Assembly (NCBI GenBank): GCA_013298525.1
Contig: JAAFHW010000014.1
Span: 1 to 44,370, forward strand
Origin: Flavobacteriia bacterium
GTDB lineage: Bacteria > Bacteroidota > Bacteroidia > Flavobacteriales > Flavobacteriaceae
DNA: 44,370 bases
Reading direction: 5' to 3'
The notes beneath the pieces are model-generated. The model was not told the DNA's origin, made no database searches, and saw only the letters and a list, made by a program, of their open reading frames with translations. This document shows positions 7,513-16,165 of the stretch, one piece after another. A program made the position numbers and the translations under genes. The stretch's first letter is position 1. Every line of letters begins with the position of its first letter.

Positions 7513-10227
7513 ATGAAAGACGAAGAAGAAGATAACATTAACGAAGAAGATACTAACGACGAGTTAGACGAATCAACCAACGACGAAATTGCTGACGAAG
7601 GCTTTGAGGACATAGTTTCGAGAGGCGGAAATCACTTTTACGAAAACGACGAGAATCCAGAAGATACCATTACCAAAGTTACAGGAATGTACAAAGATTG
7701 GTTTTTGGATTACGCTTCCTATGTAATTCTTGAGCGTGCTGTGCCTGCGATTGAAGATGGTTTCAAACCGGTTCAACGTCGTATTATGCATTCGCTGAAA
7801 GAGTTGGATGACGGTCGTTACAATAAAGTTGCCAATGTAGTTGGTCACACGATGCAGTATCATCCACACGGTGATGCGAGTATTGGTGATGCGATGGTGC
7901 AAATTGGTCAGAAAGAATTGTTGATTGATTGTCAAGGAAACTGGGGAAATATTCTAACCGGAGATAGCGCCGCGGCTTCAAGGTATATTGAGGCACGTTT
8001 GTCAAAATTTGCACTAGAAGTTTTATATTCTCCAAAAATCACTGATTGGGGTGTTTCTTACGATGGTCGTCGTGCTGAACCAAACAATCTTCCGGTGAAG
8101 TTTCCATTACTTTTGGCCCAAGGTGCTGAAGGAATTGCCGTTGGACTTTCAACAAAAGTGTTGCCTCACAATTTCAACGAATTGATTGATGCTTCGATTA
8201 AAATTTTAAAAGGAAAACCGTTCACATTATACCCAGATTTTCAAACAGCTGGAATTGCAGATGTGTCTAATTACAACGATGGTTTGCGTGGCGGACGTGT
8301 TCGTGTTCGTGCCAAAATCTCACAATTGGACAAACAGACTTTGGTGATTACTCAAATTCCGTTTTCAACCAATACGTCGACTTTGATTGATAGTATTTTG
8401 AAAGCCAATGAAAAAGGTAAAATCAAAATCAAAAAAATTGAAGACAATACTGCTGCCGAAGTTGAGATTCTAATTCATTTATTTCCAGGAGTTTCTCCAG
8501 ATAAAACGATTGATGCTTTATATGCTTTCACGGCTTGTGAAACATCTGTTGCTCCTTTGGGTTGTGTAATTGAAGATAACAAACCATTGTTCATCGGAGT
8601 TTCTGATATGTTGAAAATTTCAACAGAACGTACGGTTGATTTATTAAAGAAAGAACTCGAAATTCAATTAGAAGAACTTAAAAATAAATGGCATTTCTCG
8701 ACTTTAGAAAAGATTTTCATTCGTGAAGAAATGTACATTGATTTCAAATTATATTCAGATAGAGAATCGCTTTACGAATATATGTACAAACGATTTGAAC
8801 CGTTTAAAAAGTCGTTTGTTCGTGAAATTGAAGATGAAGATTTGCAAAAATTAACGCAAATTCCGATGATTCGTATTACACGATTTGACTCGGATAAAGC
8901 GGATGATTTTATTGCCAAATTGGAAGACGAAATGAAAGAAGTGCAACATCATTTAGATAATCTAATTGATTTTGCCATAGATTATTTTGCCAAATTAAAA
9001 GAGAAATACGGAAAAGGTCGCGAGCGTCAAACCGAGTTAAGAAGTTTTGAAAATATTGAAGCTACAAAAGTGGTTTTAAGAAATACAAAATTATATGTAA
9101 ACAAAGAAGAAGGTTTCTTTGGAACAGGTTTGAAAAAAGACGAATACGTTGCCGATTGTTCTGATATTGATGACGTTATCGTTTTCTTACGCGATGGAAA
9201 AATGATGATTGCCAAAGTGGATGATAAGAAATTCGTTGGCAAAGACATTATTCACATTGCAGTTTTTGATAAAAATGACAAGCGAACTATTTACAACATG
9301 ATTTATCGTGATGGTAAAAATGGTTCTACTTTTATAAAACGTTTTAATGTTTCTGGAGTTACTCGTGATAAATTTTACGATTTAACACAAGAAAAAGCTG
9401 GTTCGCAAACCTTATATTTCTCAGCAAATCCAAATGGTGAAGCTGAGGTTGTAACCATATTATTGCGTCAAGTTGGAAGTGTGAAAAAACTAAAATGGGA
9501 TGTAGACTTCACAGATATTGCCATAAAAGGTCGTGCTTCTCGCGGAAATACGGTTACCAAATATCCAATCAAGAAAATCGAATTGAAGGAGAAAGGAATT
9601 TCTACTTTGCGTCCGAGAAAAGTGTGGTTTGATGATACAGTTCAACGTTTGAATGTTGATGGAAGAGGAGAGTTGTTAGGTGAATTCAGACCAAATGATA
9701 GACTCTTGATTATCAATCAGGCAGGGAAATTGAAAACCATAATTCCAGAATTGACCACGCACTTTGATGAAGATATGATTGTACTGGAAAAATGGAATCC
9801 AAAGAAACCAATTTCTTGTATTTATTATGACGGAGAAAAAGAACGTTATTTTGTAAAACGTTTTTTAGTTGAAAACGAAAACAAAGATGAAGTTTTCATT
9901 ACCGAACATGAAAAATCACAGTTAGAAATTGTTTCTACCGATTGGCGTCCAGTTGCTGAAATCATTTTTGCCAAAGTAAAAGGTGTTCAAAAAGAGAATC
10001 AAACGATAGATTTAGAACAATTTATTACTGTAAAAGGAATAAAAGCTTTAGGAAACCAATTAACGGCCGATAAATTGAAACAAGTTAATCTTCTAGAACC
10101 ATTGCCTTATGAAGAACCTGTGGAAGAAGCGCCAGAAGAAATGGAAGTTTCAGGAGAAGATAACGTTTCTGATGATATTCAAACAGAATTAGACGACGAC
10201 GGACAAATTACGTTGTCATTAGAATAA
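7513..10227 (+). CDS. parC: DNA topoisomerase IV subunit A (cleavage subunit)
   Basis: 904 residues. After an acidic N-terminal tail (about 1-45), the winged-helix domain carries the catalytic tyrosine in SRYIEARL (Tyr158, preceded by Arg157). The quinolone pocket reads HPHGDASIGD (residues 117-126), with Ala122 where E. coli GyrA has Ser83 and Asp126 where it has Asp87. A coiled-coil segment (about 440-510) and beta-pinwheel repeats follow, then an acidic tail. No GyrA box (QRRGGRG-like) is visible, which supports topoisomerase IV over gyrase. It cuts and passes duplex DNA to unlink sister chromosomes, with ParE supplying ATP hydrolysis. Confidence 0.93.
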   Translation: MKDEEEDNINEEDTNDELDESTNDEIADEGFEDIVSRGGNHFYENDENPEDTITKVTGMYKDWFLDYASYVILERAVPAIEDGFKPVQRRIMHSLKELDDGRYNKVANVVGHTMQYHPHGDASIGDAMVQIGQKELLIDCQGNWGNILTGDSAAASRYIEARLSKFALEVLYSPKITDWGVSYDGRRAEPNNLPVKFPLLLAQGAEGIAVGLSTKVLPHNFNELIDASIKILKGKPFTLYPDFQTAGIADVSNYNDGLRGGRVRVRAKISQLDKQTLVITQIPFSTNTSTLIDSILKANEKGKIKIKKIEDNTAAEVEILIHLFPGVSPDKTIDALYAFTACETSVAPLGCVIEDNKPLFIGVSDMLKISTERTVDLLKKELEIQLEELKNKWHFSTLEKIFIREEMYIDFKLYSDRESLYEYMYKRFEPFKKSFVREIEDEDLQKLTQIPMIRITRFDSDKADDFIAKLEDEMKEVQHHLDNLIDFAIDYFAKLKEKYGKGRERQTELRSFENIEATKVVLRNTKLYVNKEEGFFGTGLKKDEYVADCSDIDDVIVFLRDGKMMIAKVDDKKFVGKDIIHIAVFDKNDKRTIYNMIYRDGKNGSTFIKRFNVSGVTRDKFYDLTQEKAGSQTLYFSANPNGEAEVVTILLRQVGSVKKLKWDVDFTDIAIKGRASRGNTVTKYPIKKIELKEKGISTLRPRKVWFDDTVQRLNVDGRGELLGEFRPNDRLLIINQAGKLKTIIPELTTHFDEDMIVLEKWNPKKPISCIYYDGEKERYFVKRFLVENENKDEVFITEHEKSQLEIVSTDWRPVAEIIFAKVKGVQKENQTIDLEQFITVKGIKALGNQLTADKLKQVNLLEPLPYEEPVEEAPEEMEVSGEDNVSDDIQTELDDDGQITLSLE

Positions 10228-10237
10228 AAAAACAGTA

Positions 10238-10292
10238 GCCACAGATTCACAGATTATTTTATTATGCATTTAAAAATCTGTGAATCTGTGGC
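10238..10292. repeat. 18-bp perfect palindrome between parC and fhs
   Basis: GCCACAGATTCACAGATT (10238-10255) is exactly complementary to 10275-10292, with a 19-base AT-rich loop. Each arm contains CACAGATT twice in tandem. The plus-strand hairpin is followed by A rather than T, so it is not a normal terminator for parC; on the minus strand a T run does follow. The same arm, extended by CTAC/GTAG, recurs at 40792-40812, so this is an interspersed repeat. Confidence 0.8.
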
Positions 10293-10320
10293 AAAAAAAA
10301 CTTTATAGATTTTTAAAATA

Positions 10321-11994
10321 ATGTCAACATTTCCATCCGATATTGAGATTGCTCAAAATGCAACCTTACAACACATTAGAAAAATTGCCGAAAAAATAAA
10401 TATTCAAGAAGATGATTTAGAATATTACGGAAAGTACAAAGCCAAATTACCTCTTGAATTGCAATCTGAAAATCCAAAAGGTAAACTTATTTTGGTTTCT
10501 GCTATGTCGCCAACTAAATATGGAGAAGGAAAAACCACAATGTCAATTGGGTTAACCGACGGTTTGAATTATATCGGTAAAAAGGCTATTGGTGTTTTAC
10601 GTGAACCATCACTCGGACCAGTTTTTGGTTTGAAAGGTGGCGCAGCTGGTGGCGGATATGCTCAAGTTGTTCCAATGGAAGATATTAATTTGCATTTTAC
10701 AGGCGATTTTTCGGCTATTGAAAAAGCAAATAATTTACTTTCGGCAGTAATTGATAATAATCTTCAAAATCCGAAGTTTTCTTTGAATTTAGATCCAAAA
10801 TCTATTGCGTGGAAACGTGTAATGGATATGAATGATCGTTCGCTTCGCCAAATAATTATTGGAGTTGGAGCCAAAGCCAATGGAACAATGCGCGAAGATG
10901 GTTTCAATATTACTCCAGCGTCAGAAGTGATGGCGATTCTTTGTTTGTCGAAAGATTTAGAAGATTTGAAACTTCGTTTAGGAAATATTTTTGTTGGAAA
11001 AACTTTTGATGGGAAAGCGATTTTTGCTCGCGATTTGAAAGTAGTAGGAGCAATGGCAGTTTTGCTGAAAGATGCTTTGAAACCTAATCTAGTGCAAACT
11101 TTAGAAGGAAATCCAGCCATTCTTCACGGTGGACCATTTGCAAGTATTGCGCAAGGAACGAATACTGTAATTGCTACTAGAATGGGACTTTCACTTGGGG
11201 ATTATGTAGTTACTGAAGCAGGATTTGGTGCTGATTTAGGAGCTGAAAAATTCTTTCATATAAAATGTGGACAAAGTGGATTGAAACTTGATGCAGTGGT
11301 TTTAGTTGCAACTATTCGAGCAATTAAACATCATGCTGGCTTGAGTTCAGAAGATTTTAAAACTGAAAATGTAGCTGCGATTGAAAAAGGATTTTGCAAC
11401 TTAGAAAAGCACATTGAAAACATTCAGAAGTTTGGTATTAATCCTGTGGTTTCTATAAATGCTTTTCCGGATGATACTCAAGCAGAATATGATAAATTGA
11501 AAGCATTGTGTTTAGCAAAAGGTGTGACTGCAATTGTAAGCACAGCTTTTGTTAATGGTGGAAAAGGTTCGGCTGAATTAGCTGAAAAAGTGATTGAAGA
11601 AATCAATAAAGGTGAAGCAAATTATAAACCTTTGTATCAAAAAGAAGATTCGATTGAACATAAAATAAATACGATTGCCAAAGAAATTTATGGAGCAAGT
11701 TCCGTTGAGTTTTCACCAAAATCGAAATCACAATTGAAAATGATTAATGATTTAGGTTTTAATGAATTTCAGATTTGTATGGCTAAAACACCTGCAAGTT
11801 TTTCTGATAATGAAAAGATAATTGGTCGTCCGACGGATTTCACTATTACTGTTCGTGAATTTGAAATTGCCAGTGGTGCTGGATTTATAGTTCCGTTACT
11901 TGGTGATGTAATGAGAATGCCAGGTTTGCCAGCAGTTCCAAATGCTGAAAGGATTGATATTGACAATAATGGTAAGATAATCGGATTGTCTTAG
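10321..11994 (+). CDS. fhs: Formate-tetrahydrofolate ligase
   Basis: 557 residues, the normal length for this ligase, which makes 10-formyltetrahydrofolate from formate, tetrahydrofolate and ATP for one-carbon metabolism. The nucleotide-binding loop is MSPTKYGEGKTTMSIGL near residues 62-78. Other family segments are LREPSLGPVFGLKGGAAGGGY, the HAGLSS region (about 341-346) and the C-terminal GRPTDFTITVREFEIASGAG. It is followed by a strong terminator shared with terC, and preceded by the palindrome 10238-10292. No other folate gene is adjacent. Confidence 0.97.
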   Translation: MSTFPSDIEIAQNATLQHIRKIAEKINIQEDDLEYYGKYKAKLPLELQSENPKGKLILVSAMSPTKYGEGKTTMSIGLTDGLNYIGKKAIGVLREPSLGPVFGLKGGAAGGGYAQVVPMEDINLHFTGDFSAIEKANNLLSAVIDNNLQNPKFSLNLDPKSIAWKRVMDMNDRSLRQIIIGVGAKANGTMREDGFNITPASEVMAILCLSKDLEDLKLRLGNIFVGKTFDGKAIFARDLKVVGAMAVLLKDALKPNLVQTLEGNPAILHGGPFASIAQGTNTVIATRMGLSLGDYVVTEAGFGADLGAEKFFHIKCGQSGLKLDAVVLVATIRAIKHHAGLSSEDFKTENVAAIEKGFCNLEKHIENIQKFGINPVVSINAFPDDTQAEYDKLKALCLAKGVTAIVSTAFVNGGKGSAELAEKVIEEINKGEANYKPLYQKEDSIEHKINTIAKEIYGASSVEFSPKSKSQLKMINDLGFNEFQICMAKTPASFSDNEKIIGRPTDFTITVREFEIASGAGFIVPLLGDVMRMPGLPAVPNAERIDIDNNGKIIGLS

Positions 11995-12012
11995 TATTTC
12001 TTTTTAAACCAT

Positions 12013-12054
12013 AAAAAAAATGGTGATTTCGAGAGCCTCAATCACCATTTTTTT
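12013..12054. terminator. Bidirectional terminator between fhs and terC
   Basis: A stem of TGGTGATT (12021-12028) with AATCACCA (12040-12047), extended by an A run on the left and a T run on the right. It works in both directions and serves the convergent fhs (plus) and terC (minus) genes. Confidence 0.9.
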
Positions 12055-12071
12055 CTTTCAACGATATACGA

Positions 12072-12929
12072 TTAATTAGTGATATCGGTATCTTCTAATT
12101 TTTTATCAATGATTTTACTGTTGTGTAATACAACTGGTTTTCTGCTGCTTTTCTTCATTTTTAAGTTTAGAAATTCTACAAATAATGAGAAGAAAATAGC
12201 AAAATATAAGTAACCTTTTGGAATACTATGAACTTCAACATCGTCCCCAAATTTAAAGTTTGCTAAATGAGAACCTTCTGCAAGAAGCATTACTCCAATT
12301 AGAATTAAGAAAGAAAGCCCAAGAATTTGTATCGTTGGATGTTCGTTTACGAATTTAGAAACTGGTCCTGCAAAGGCAAGCATTACAACGATGGAAATTA
12401 TAATAGCAAGAATCATGATTTCTATTGCTCCAGCAGGTCCAAAACCTTTTGGTGGTTCGGCAGAACTTACTAAACCAATAGCTGTTAAGATACTATCAAA
12501 TGAGAAAACGATATTTAATAAAGCGATTTGTAAAATAGCAGCGGATAAACTATTGCTTGCTTTTCCGTTGGTTGATTCTTCTTCACCTTCTAATTTGTGA
12601 TGAATTTCGGATACAGATTTGTATAACAAAAATAATCCTCCACCAAAGATAATTAAGCTTTGTCCTGAAATTCCACCTGAGAAAAATCCGAAGTCGAAAT
12701 CATAAAAAGATTTTTTCAATCCCATAACCCAAGTGATTCCGAAAAGTAAAATGATACGAAAAACCATAGCTAACAATAGTCCAATTCTTCTAGCTTTTGG
12801 TTGGTCTTCTTCACGAAGTTTTCCCGATACGATAGATAAGAAAACAATGTTATCGATACCAAGAATAATTTCTAAAAAGGTTAATGTTAAAAGTGCAATT
12901 AGTGCATCTGTGGTAAATAATACTTCCAT
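12072..12929 (-). CDS. TerC family integral membrane protein
   Basis: 285 residues with about seven transmembrane segments. The family-typical TFLEIILGIDNIVFLSI lies near the N-terminus and FSFDSILTAIG near the middle; their acidic residues in the membrane are thought to bind metal. TerC/YkoY proteins are linked to tellurite resistance in some hosts and to export of manganese and loading of secreted enzymes in others, so the substrate is uncertain. It is the last gene of the minus-strand run that begins at 18076 and ends at the terminator 12013-12054; a 42-base gap separates it from the lipoprotein gene upstream. Confidence 0.9.
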   Translation of the reverse strand: MEVLFTTDALIALLTLTFLEIILGIDNIVFLSIVSGKLREEDQPKARRIGLLLAMVFRIILLFGITWVMGLKKSFYDFDFGFFSGGISGQSLIIFGGGLFLLYKSVSEIHHKLEGEEESTNGKASNSLSAAILQIALLNIVFSFDSILTAIGLVSSAEPPKGFGPAGAIEIMILAIIISIVVMLAFAGPVSKFVNEHPTIQILGLSFLILIGVMLLAEGSHLANFKFGDDVEVHSIPKGYLYFAIFFSLFVEFLNLKMKKSSRKPVVLHNSKIIDKKLEDTDITN

Positions 12930-12971
12930 TGGTTAGTTTAAAAAAGTTATTGTTAAAGTGGTTTTACGGAA

Positions 12972-13346
12972 TTAATCGATTTTTGTTACAGTTCCCATTT
13001 GTTTTTTTGATTCTCCAACAAAAGAATATTCAAAGGTATAGGTTTTTCCTTTAGTTGAAATGAATCGCATAGAAATTGCCTTTTTTTCAGCCATATTTCT
13101 AGGATGCAATTTTTGAAGAATAAATTCGTAGTCATTTACCCAACGAACAGAAGCTGTATCGGTTCTTCCGTTGTAGGTTTCAATTTGTAATTTATCTGTT
13201 CGTTCAAATATTGTAATTTCTTTTTTGCCATTAACTTCTTGAACGAATTCAAATTTACCAGTTTTAAACTCTTTTGGATTGCATTCCAATTTGTTTTGGC
13301 AAGCAAAAAGGGCAAACATTAAAATGACTATTATTATTTTTTTCAT
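12972..13346 (-). CDS. Small lipoprotein, unknown function
   Basis: 124 residues with a clear lipoprotein signal (MKKIIIVILMFALFACQ, lipobox LFAC, Cys16). The remainder looks like a small beta protein of the kind in which charged strands alternate (for example FEFVQEVNGKKEITIFERT), resembling small DNA-topology-unrelated lipocalin-like lipoproteins of Flavobacteria, but no family can be named with confidence. Its ATG overlaps the stop of the DinB-like gene upstream (TAATG), so translation is probably coupled. Confidence 0.75.
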   Translation of the reverse strand: MKKIIIVILMFALFACQNKLECNPKEFKTGKFEFVQEVNGKKEITIFERTDKLQIETYNGRTDTASVRWVNDYEFILQKLHPRNMAEKKAISMRFISTKGKTYTFEYSFVGESKKQMGTVTKID

Positions 13347-13924
13347 TATTGTTTTAACTTGTTTAGTTCATCATCAGTAAAATTCTTGATGGTTTTCTCT
13401 TTGGCAAATTTATCATTATTATAAGAATTGGATTTGTTTTTAGGTATTGAAAGTGAATTCCATTCAGTTTCTTTAAGCATTTTGGCATAAAAAACAATTT
13501 GTCCAATATGGTAAGGATAATGACATAACTGCCTATTTATAGCATCAATAACAGTGTGTCCTTCGTTTCTAATGTAAATTATAGTGGTTAATTCCTCAGG
13601 TTTTAATTCCTCAATCGTTTTGAAAAAGCAATCCCAACCTTTGTTCCAAACATTCAATAATTCTTCTTTTGTCGTTATACTTGGTTCAAATTCACTATCG
13701 CGATTTCTCCATTCTTTTTCACCGTCAGTGGTAAGAAAATCTGTCCAACGTGAAATCATATTTCCTGAAATATGATTAATAATTGTATTTATTGAGTTTG
13801 TATCATCATTAGCCACAAAAAAAAGTTGTTCCTCTTCAAGTTGATCAATTGCTTTTTCCGCAATCGTCTTGTAGTACAACATTTGTTTTTTAATGCTTTC
13901 TAGATAAATATTATTTTCCATCAT
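13346..13924 (-). CDS. DUF1572 family protein (DinB/YfiT-like fold)
   Basis: About 192 residues from the ATG at 13924; an ATG follows directly at 13921 and one lies upstream at 13936. DUF1572 signatures include ATIINHISGNMISRWTDFL-type sequence, DGEKEWRNRDSEFE and HYPYHIGQIVFYAKML. The His of NHISGN and those of CHYPYHIGQ fit the three-histidine metal site of the DinB/YfiT four-helix-bundle fold, in which many members are thiol-dependent metal enzymes. The reaction is unknown. It overlaps the preceding gene by about 14 bases and the following one by 1. Confidence 0.85.
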   Translation of the reverse strand: MMENNIYLESIKKQMLYYKTIAEKAIDQLEEEQLFFVANDDTNSINTIINHISGNMISRWTDFLTTDGEKEWRNRDSEFEPSITTKEELLNVWNKGWDCFFKTIEELKPEELTTIIYIRNEGHTVIDAINRQLCHYPYHIGQIVFYAKMLKETEWNSLSIPKNKSNSYNNDKFAKEKTIKNFTDDELNKLKQ

Positions 13925-14138
13925 TAAAAAGTGCATCAGTCATAGTTTTTATTCCTTTGAAAGCTAAAAAAACCGATGTTATACAAATAGCACAACCAAT
14001 CGCTAAAATCAAGTAATGCCAATTGGTATGCTTGTTCATAAAAGCATTATACATTACGCTTGGTCCAATAAACATCAATGGCAAAGCACCAAACAAATAC
14101 TTTACACCTTTAGCCAAAAGATCTTTGTTAGTTGCCAT
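13911..14138 (-). CDS. Small two-helix membrane protein (DUF6095-like)
   Basis: 75 residues with two hydrophobic helices (about 13-31 and 42-60) joined by a short polar loop containing NKHTNWHY. It resembles the Flavobacteriia family DUF6095, recognised by sequence feel rather than a search. One base separates it from the gene upstream and it overlaps the DUF1572 gene downstream, so it belongs to the same transcript. Confidence 0.75.
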   Translation of the reverse strand: MATNKDLLAKGVKYLFGALPLMFIGPSVMYNAFMNKHTNWHYLILAIGCAICITSVFLAFKGIKTMTDALFNDGK

Positions 14139-14139
14139 A

Positions 14140-14601
14140 TTAAAAACGAATTTGGATGCCGTAACCTCTTTGGTTTCCTATTAAGTTCACTTCAAAATTT
14201 GAATTTGTTTCTCCGAGATTTTTCAAACCGCTATTATACAAATCAATTCCTTCTTTAATTTTTTTATTCTTTCCTGATAAAACAGGAATTGCAACTATTA
14301 AGGCTCCAGCTCCAATATAGGTTGCTGCAGTTGGATATTTTACATCTGAAACCAAACCTACTACCAAATCAGTTATAACCAAAGCACCACCAAATCCAAT
14401 AAGGAAACCACCAGCAGATTCTTTACCAAGTCCAGATTTGAATTTACTCAAAGCTTCAGCATTAGAAGTCAATAATTGTTTGGTTTCTCTAGTAGAAATC
14501 TGACTTCCGTTTACATAATATTTACCTCTTTCAAGATTGATTTCTTGAGAAAAAGAAAGTACTGAAAGTAATAATGCGAATGTTAAAAGTATTTTTTTCA
14601 T
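14140..14601 (-). CDS. Exported protein with Gly-rich hydrophobic segments, unknown function
   Basis: 153 residues. A signal peptide ends near SFSQ (about residue 19). The mature part starts with a short strand-turn-strand (GKYYVNGSQIS), then two Gly/Ala-rich hydrophobic stretches (about 65-85 and 95-110) that could be membrane helices, and ends with YGIQIRF, an aromatic terminus reminiscent of outer-membrane strands. I do not recognise a function. It lies 17 bases after the cysteine-hydrolase-like gene in the murQ run. Confidence 0.7.
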   Translation of the reverse strand: MKKILLTFALLLSVLSFSQEINLERGKYYVNGSQISTRETKQLLTSNAEALSKFKSGLGKESAGGFLIGFGGALVITDLVVGLVSDVKYPTAATYIGAGALIVAIPVLSGKNKKIKEGIDLYNSGLKNLGETNSNFEVNLIGNQRGYGIQIRF

Positions 14602-14618
14602 ATAAGTAATTTTTAAGT

Positions 14619-15302
14619 TTATTTTTTAACCCAATTCAAAAGTAACTCTTTATCAGAAGATAATTTGCCTACAATTCGATATTTTGATTTTACAATTAAA
14701 ATCGATTCCGTAAGTTTTTCTTTTACAACTTTATAAGGTGAAATACCGCTTGAATGAATAAAAAAACTTCCTTCCTCAGAAAATAGAACAAAACCAGTAT
14801 GATTATCTAAGCCAACGACATAAATCCCATTGCCTTTCTGTTTTAAATTGGTTTCAAATTCTTCAATTGATTTGTTTGAAAATCGATAAATATTATCTTC
14901 ACTTACTAATTTTTTTATCATTTGTTCAGAAGCACATTGAGCAAGTTTAACTCTGTTAATATCTAATCCAATGTCCCTTAATGTGGTTGTTACAAAGTAA
15001 CCACAAGCAATTTTTCCTTCGTTTGGTTTTTGTGTTGTTCCATTAAAATCCCAATCAGTTCCATACCAATAAGGAAAAATTTTATCGGTCAAAAGTGAAG
15101 TGAATTTTTCTCCAATTTTATTAATGCTTTTATCTTTAAGCTCTTTTTTAATAGATTTTATACTATCTAATGTTTGTGGATAATCTTTTAAATCAACTTT
15201 AGTTTGCTCTTCAATAATAGTATTGTTTGTAGATTTTCTTACTAAAAAGAAAAGTACAAAAAATATAGATAAAAGTAAAACTACTTTTAGGGATTCTTTC
15301 AT
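14619..15302 (-). CDS. Membrane-anchored NlpC/P60-like cysteine hydrolase candidate
   Basis: 227 residues from the ATG at 15302, chosen because the longer frame (to 15344) would overlap murQ and adds no signal; one base separates this ATG from the murQ stop. An N-terminal helix (about 6-21) would anchor or export it. A catalytic Cys/His pattern is visible: Cys100 in GKIACGYFV at the start of a helix, His168 in DNHTGFVLF on a strand, and a further His183 in FIHSSG. That order and spacing fit papain-like amidases of the NlpC/P60 type, which cut peptidoglycan stem peptides. Being joined to murQ suggests a part in wall turnover. The fold is inferred, not recognised by family. Confidence 0.65.
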   Translation of the reverse strand: MKESLKVVLLLSIFFVLFFLVRKSTNNTIIEEQTKVDLKDYPQTLDSIKSIKKELKDKSINKIGEKFTSLLTDKIFPYWYGTDWDFNGTTQKPNEGKIACGYFVTTTLRDIGLDINRVKLAQCASEQMIKKLVSEDNIYRFSNKSIEEFETNLKQKGNGIYVVGLDNHTGFVLFSEEGSFFIHSSGISPYKVVKEKLTESILIVKSKYRIVGKLSSDKELLLNWVKK

Positions 15303-15303
15303 A

Positions 15304-16116
15304 TTACTGTTTAAATTCTTCAACGGCTTTTCTAACGCTTCCAAATTCCTTTAATAATTGACTAGCTTTTTCATAATCAACTGGAATTTCGCTCATAATC
15401 ATTTTTACGCCTCTATCAACCAATTTATCATTACTCAACTGCATATCTACCATTTTATTGCCTTTTACTTTTCCAAGTTGAATCATGGTTGCAGTTGAAA
15501 TCATGTTTAATACTAATTTCTGAGCTGTTCCTGCTTTCATTCTTGAACTTCCAGTCACAAATTCAGGTCCAACGACAACAACAATCGGAAAATTTGCTGT
15601 TAATGCTAAGGGACTTCCTTCATTGCAAGTAATACAACCTGTGATTATATTATTGTTATTGCATTTTTTCAAACCTTCGATTACATAAGGCGTAGTTCCT
15701 GAGGCAGCAATTCCGATTACAACATCGTTTTCTGAAATGTTTTGTTCTTGTAAGTCTATCCAGGCTTGTGTAGTATTGTCTTCGGCGTTTTCAACTGCTT
15801 TTCTAATAGCTTTATCTCCACCTGCAATAATTCCGTTTACCAAATCAAATGGAACTCCGAATGTAGGAGGACATTCTGAAGCATCAACGATTCCTAATCT
15901 TCCAGAAGTTCCTGCTCCAATATAAAAAAGTCGTCCACCAAGTTTCATTTTTTCAACCACTTTTGAAACTAATGACTCAATTTGAGGCAAAGCTTTTTCA
16001 ACTGCCAACGGAACGGTTTTATCTTCATTATTGATGTTTGTCAACAATTCAGAAACAGACATTTTTTCTAAATGCTCGTATTTGGAAGATTGCTCAGTGG
16101 TTTTAGTGAAGTTCAT
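15304..16116 (-). CDS. murQ: N-acetylmuramic acid 6-phosphate etherase
   Basis: 270 residues, somewhat shorter than the E. coli enzyme. MurQ cleaves the lactyl ether of MurNAc-6-phosphate to give GlcNAc-6-phosphate and D-lactate in cell-wall recycling. Family signatures are FYIGAGTSGRLGIVDASECPP, the SIS-domain sugar-phosphate site, and GSSRMKAGTAQKLVLNMIST. The general-acid Glu lies in DASECPPTFG. No MurNAc transporter or kinase is adjacent. The next gene, starting one base after the stop, is a probable wall hydrolase. Confidence 0.96.
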   Translation of the reverse strand: MNFTKTTEQSSKYEHLEKMSVSELLTNINNEDKTVPLAVEKALPQIESLVSKVVEKMKLGGRLFYIGAGTSGRLGIVDASECPPTFGVPFDLVNGIIAGGDKAIRKAVENAEDNTTQAWIDLQEQNISENDVVIGIAASGTTPYVIEGLKKCNNNNIITGCITCNEGSPLALTANFPIVVVVGPEFVTGSSRMKAGTAQKLVLNMISTATMIQLGKVKGNKMVDMQLSNDKLVDRGVKMIMSEIPVDYEKASQLLKEFGSVRKAVEEFKQ

Positions 16117-16165
16117 GTACTAAAAGTAATCATTAAAATTTGGTCTTAAAATTAATTAAACCATA

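Noticed and set aside
7513..10227. Calling the topoisomerase pair gyrA/gyrB
   Set aside because: No GyrA box is visible in the C-terminal domain, and the two genes are clustered as in topoisomerase IV.
10256..10320. A promoter for fhs with TATGCATT as -7 box, seven bases after the CACAGATT repeat
   Set aside because: The spacing copies the other octamer sites, but TATGCATT shares too little with TAnnTTTG.
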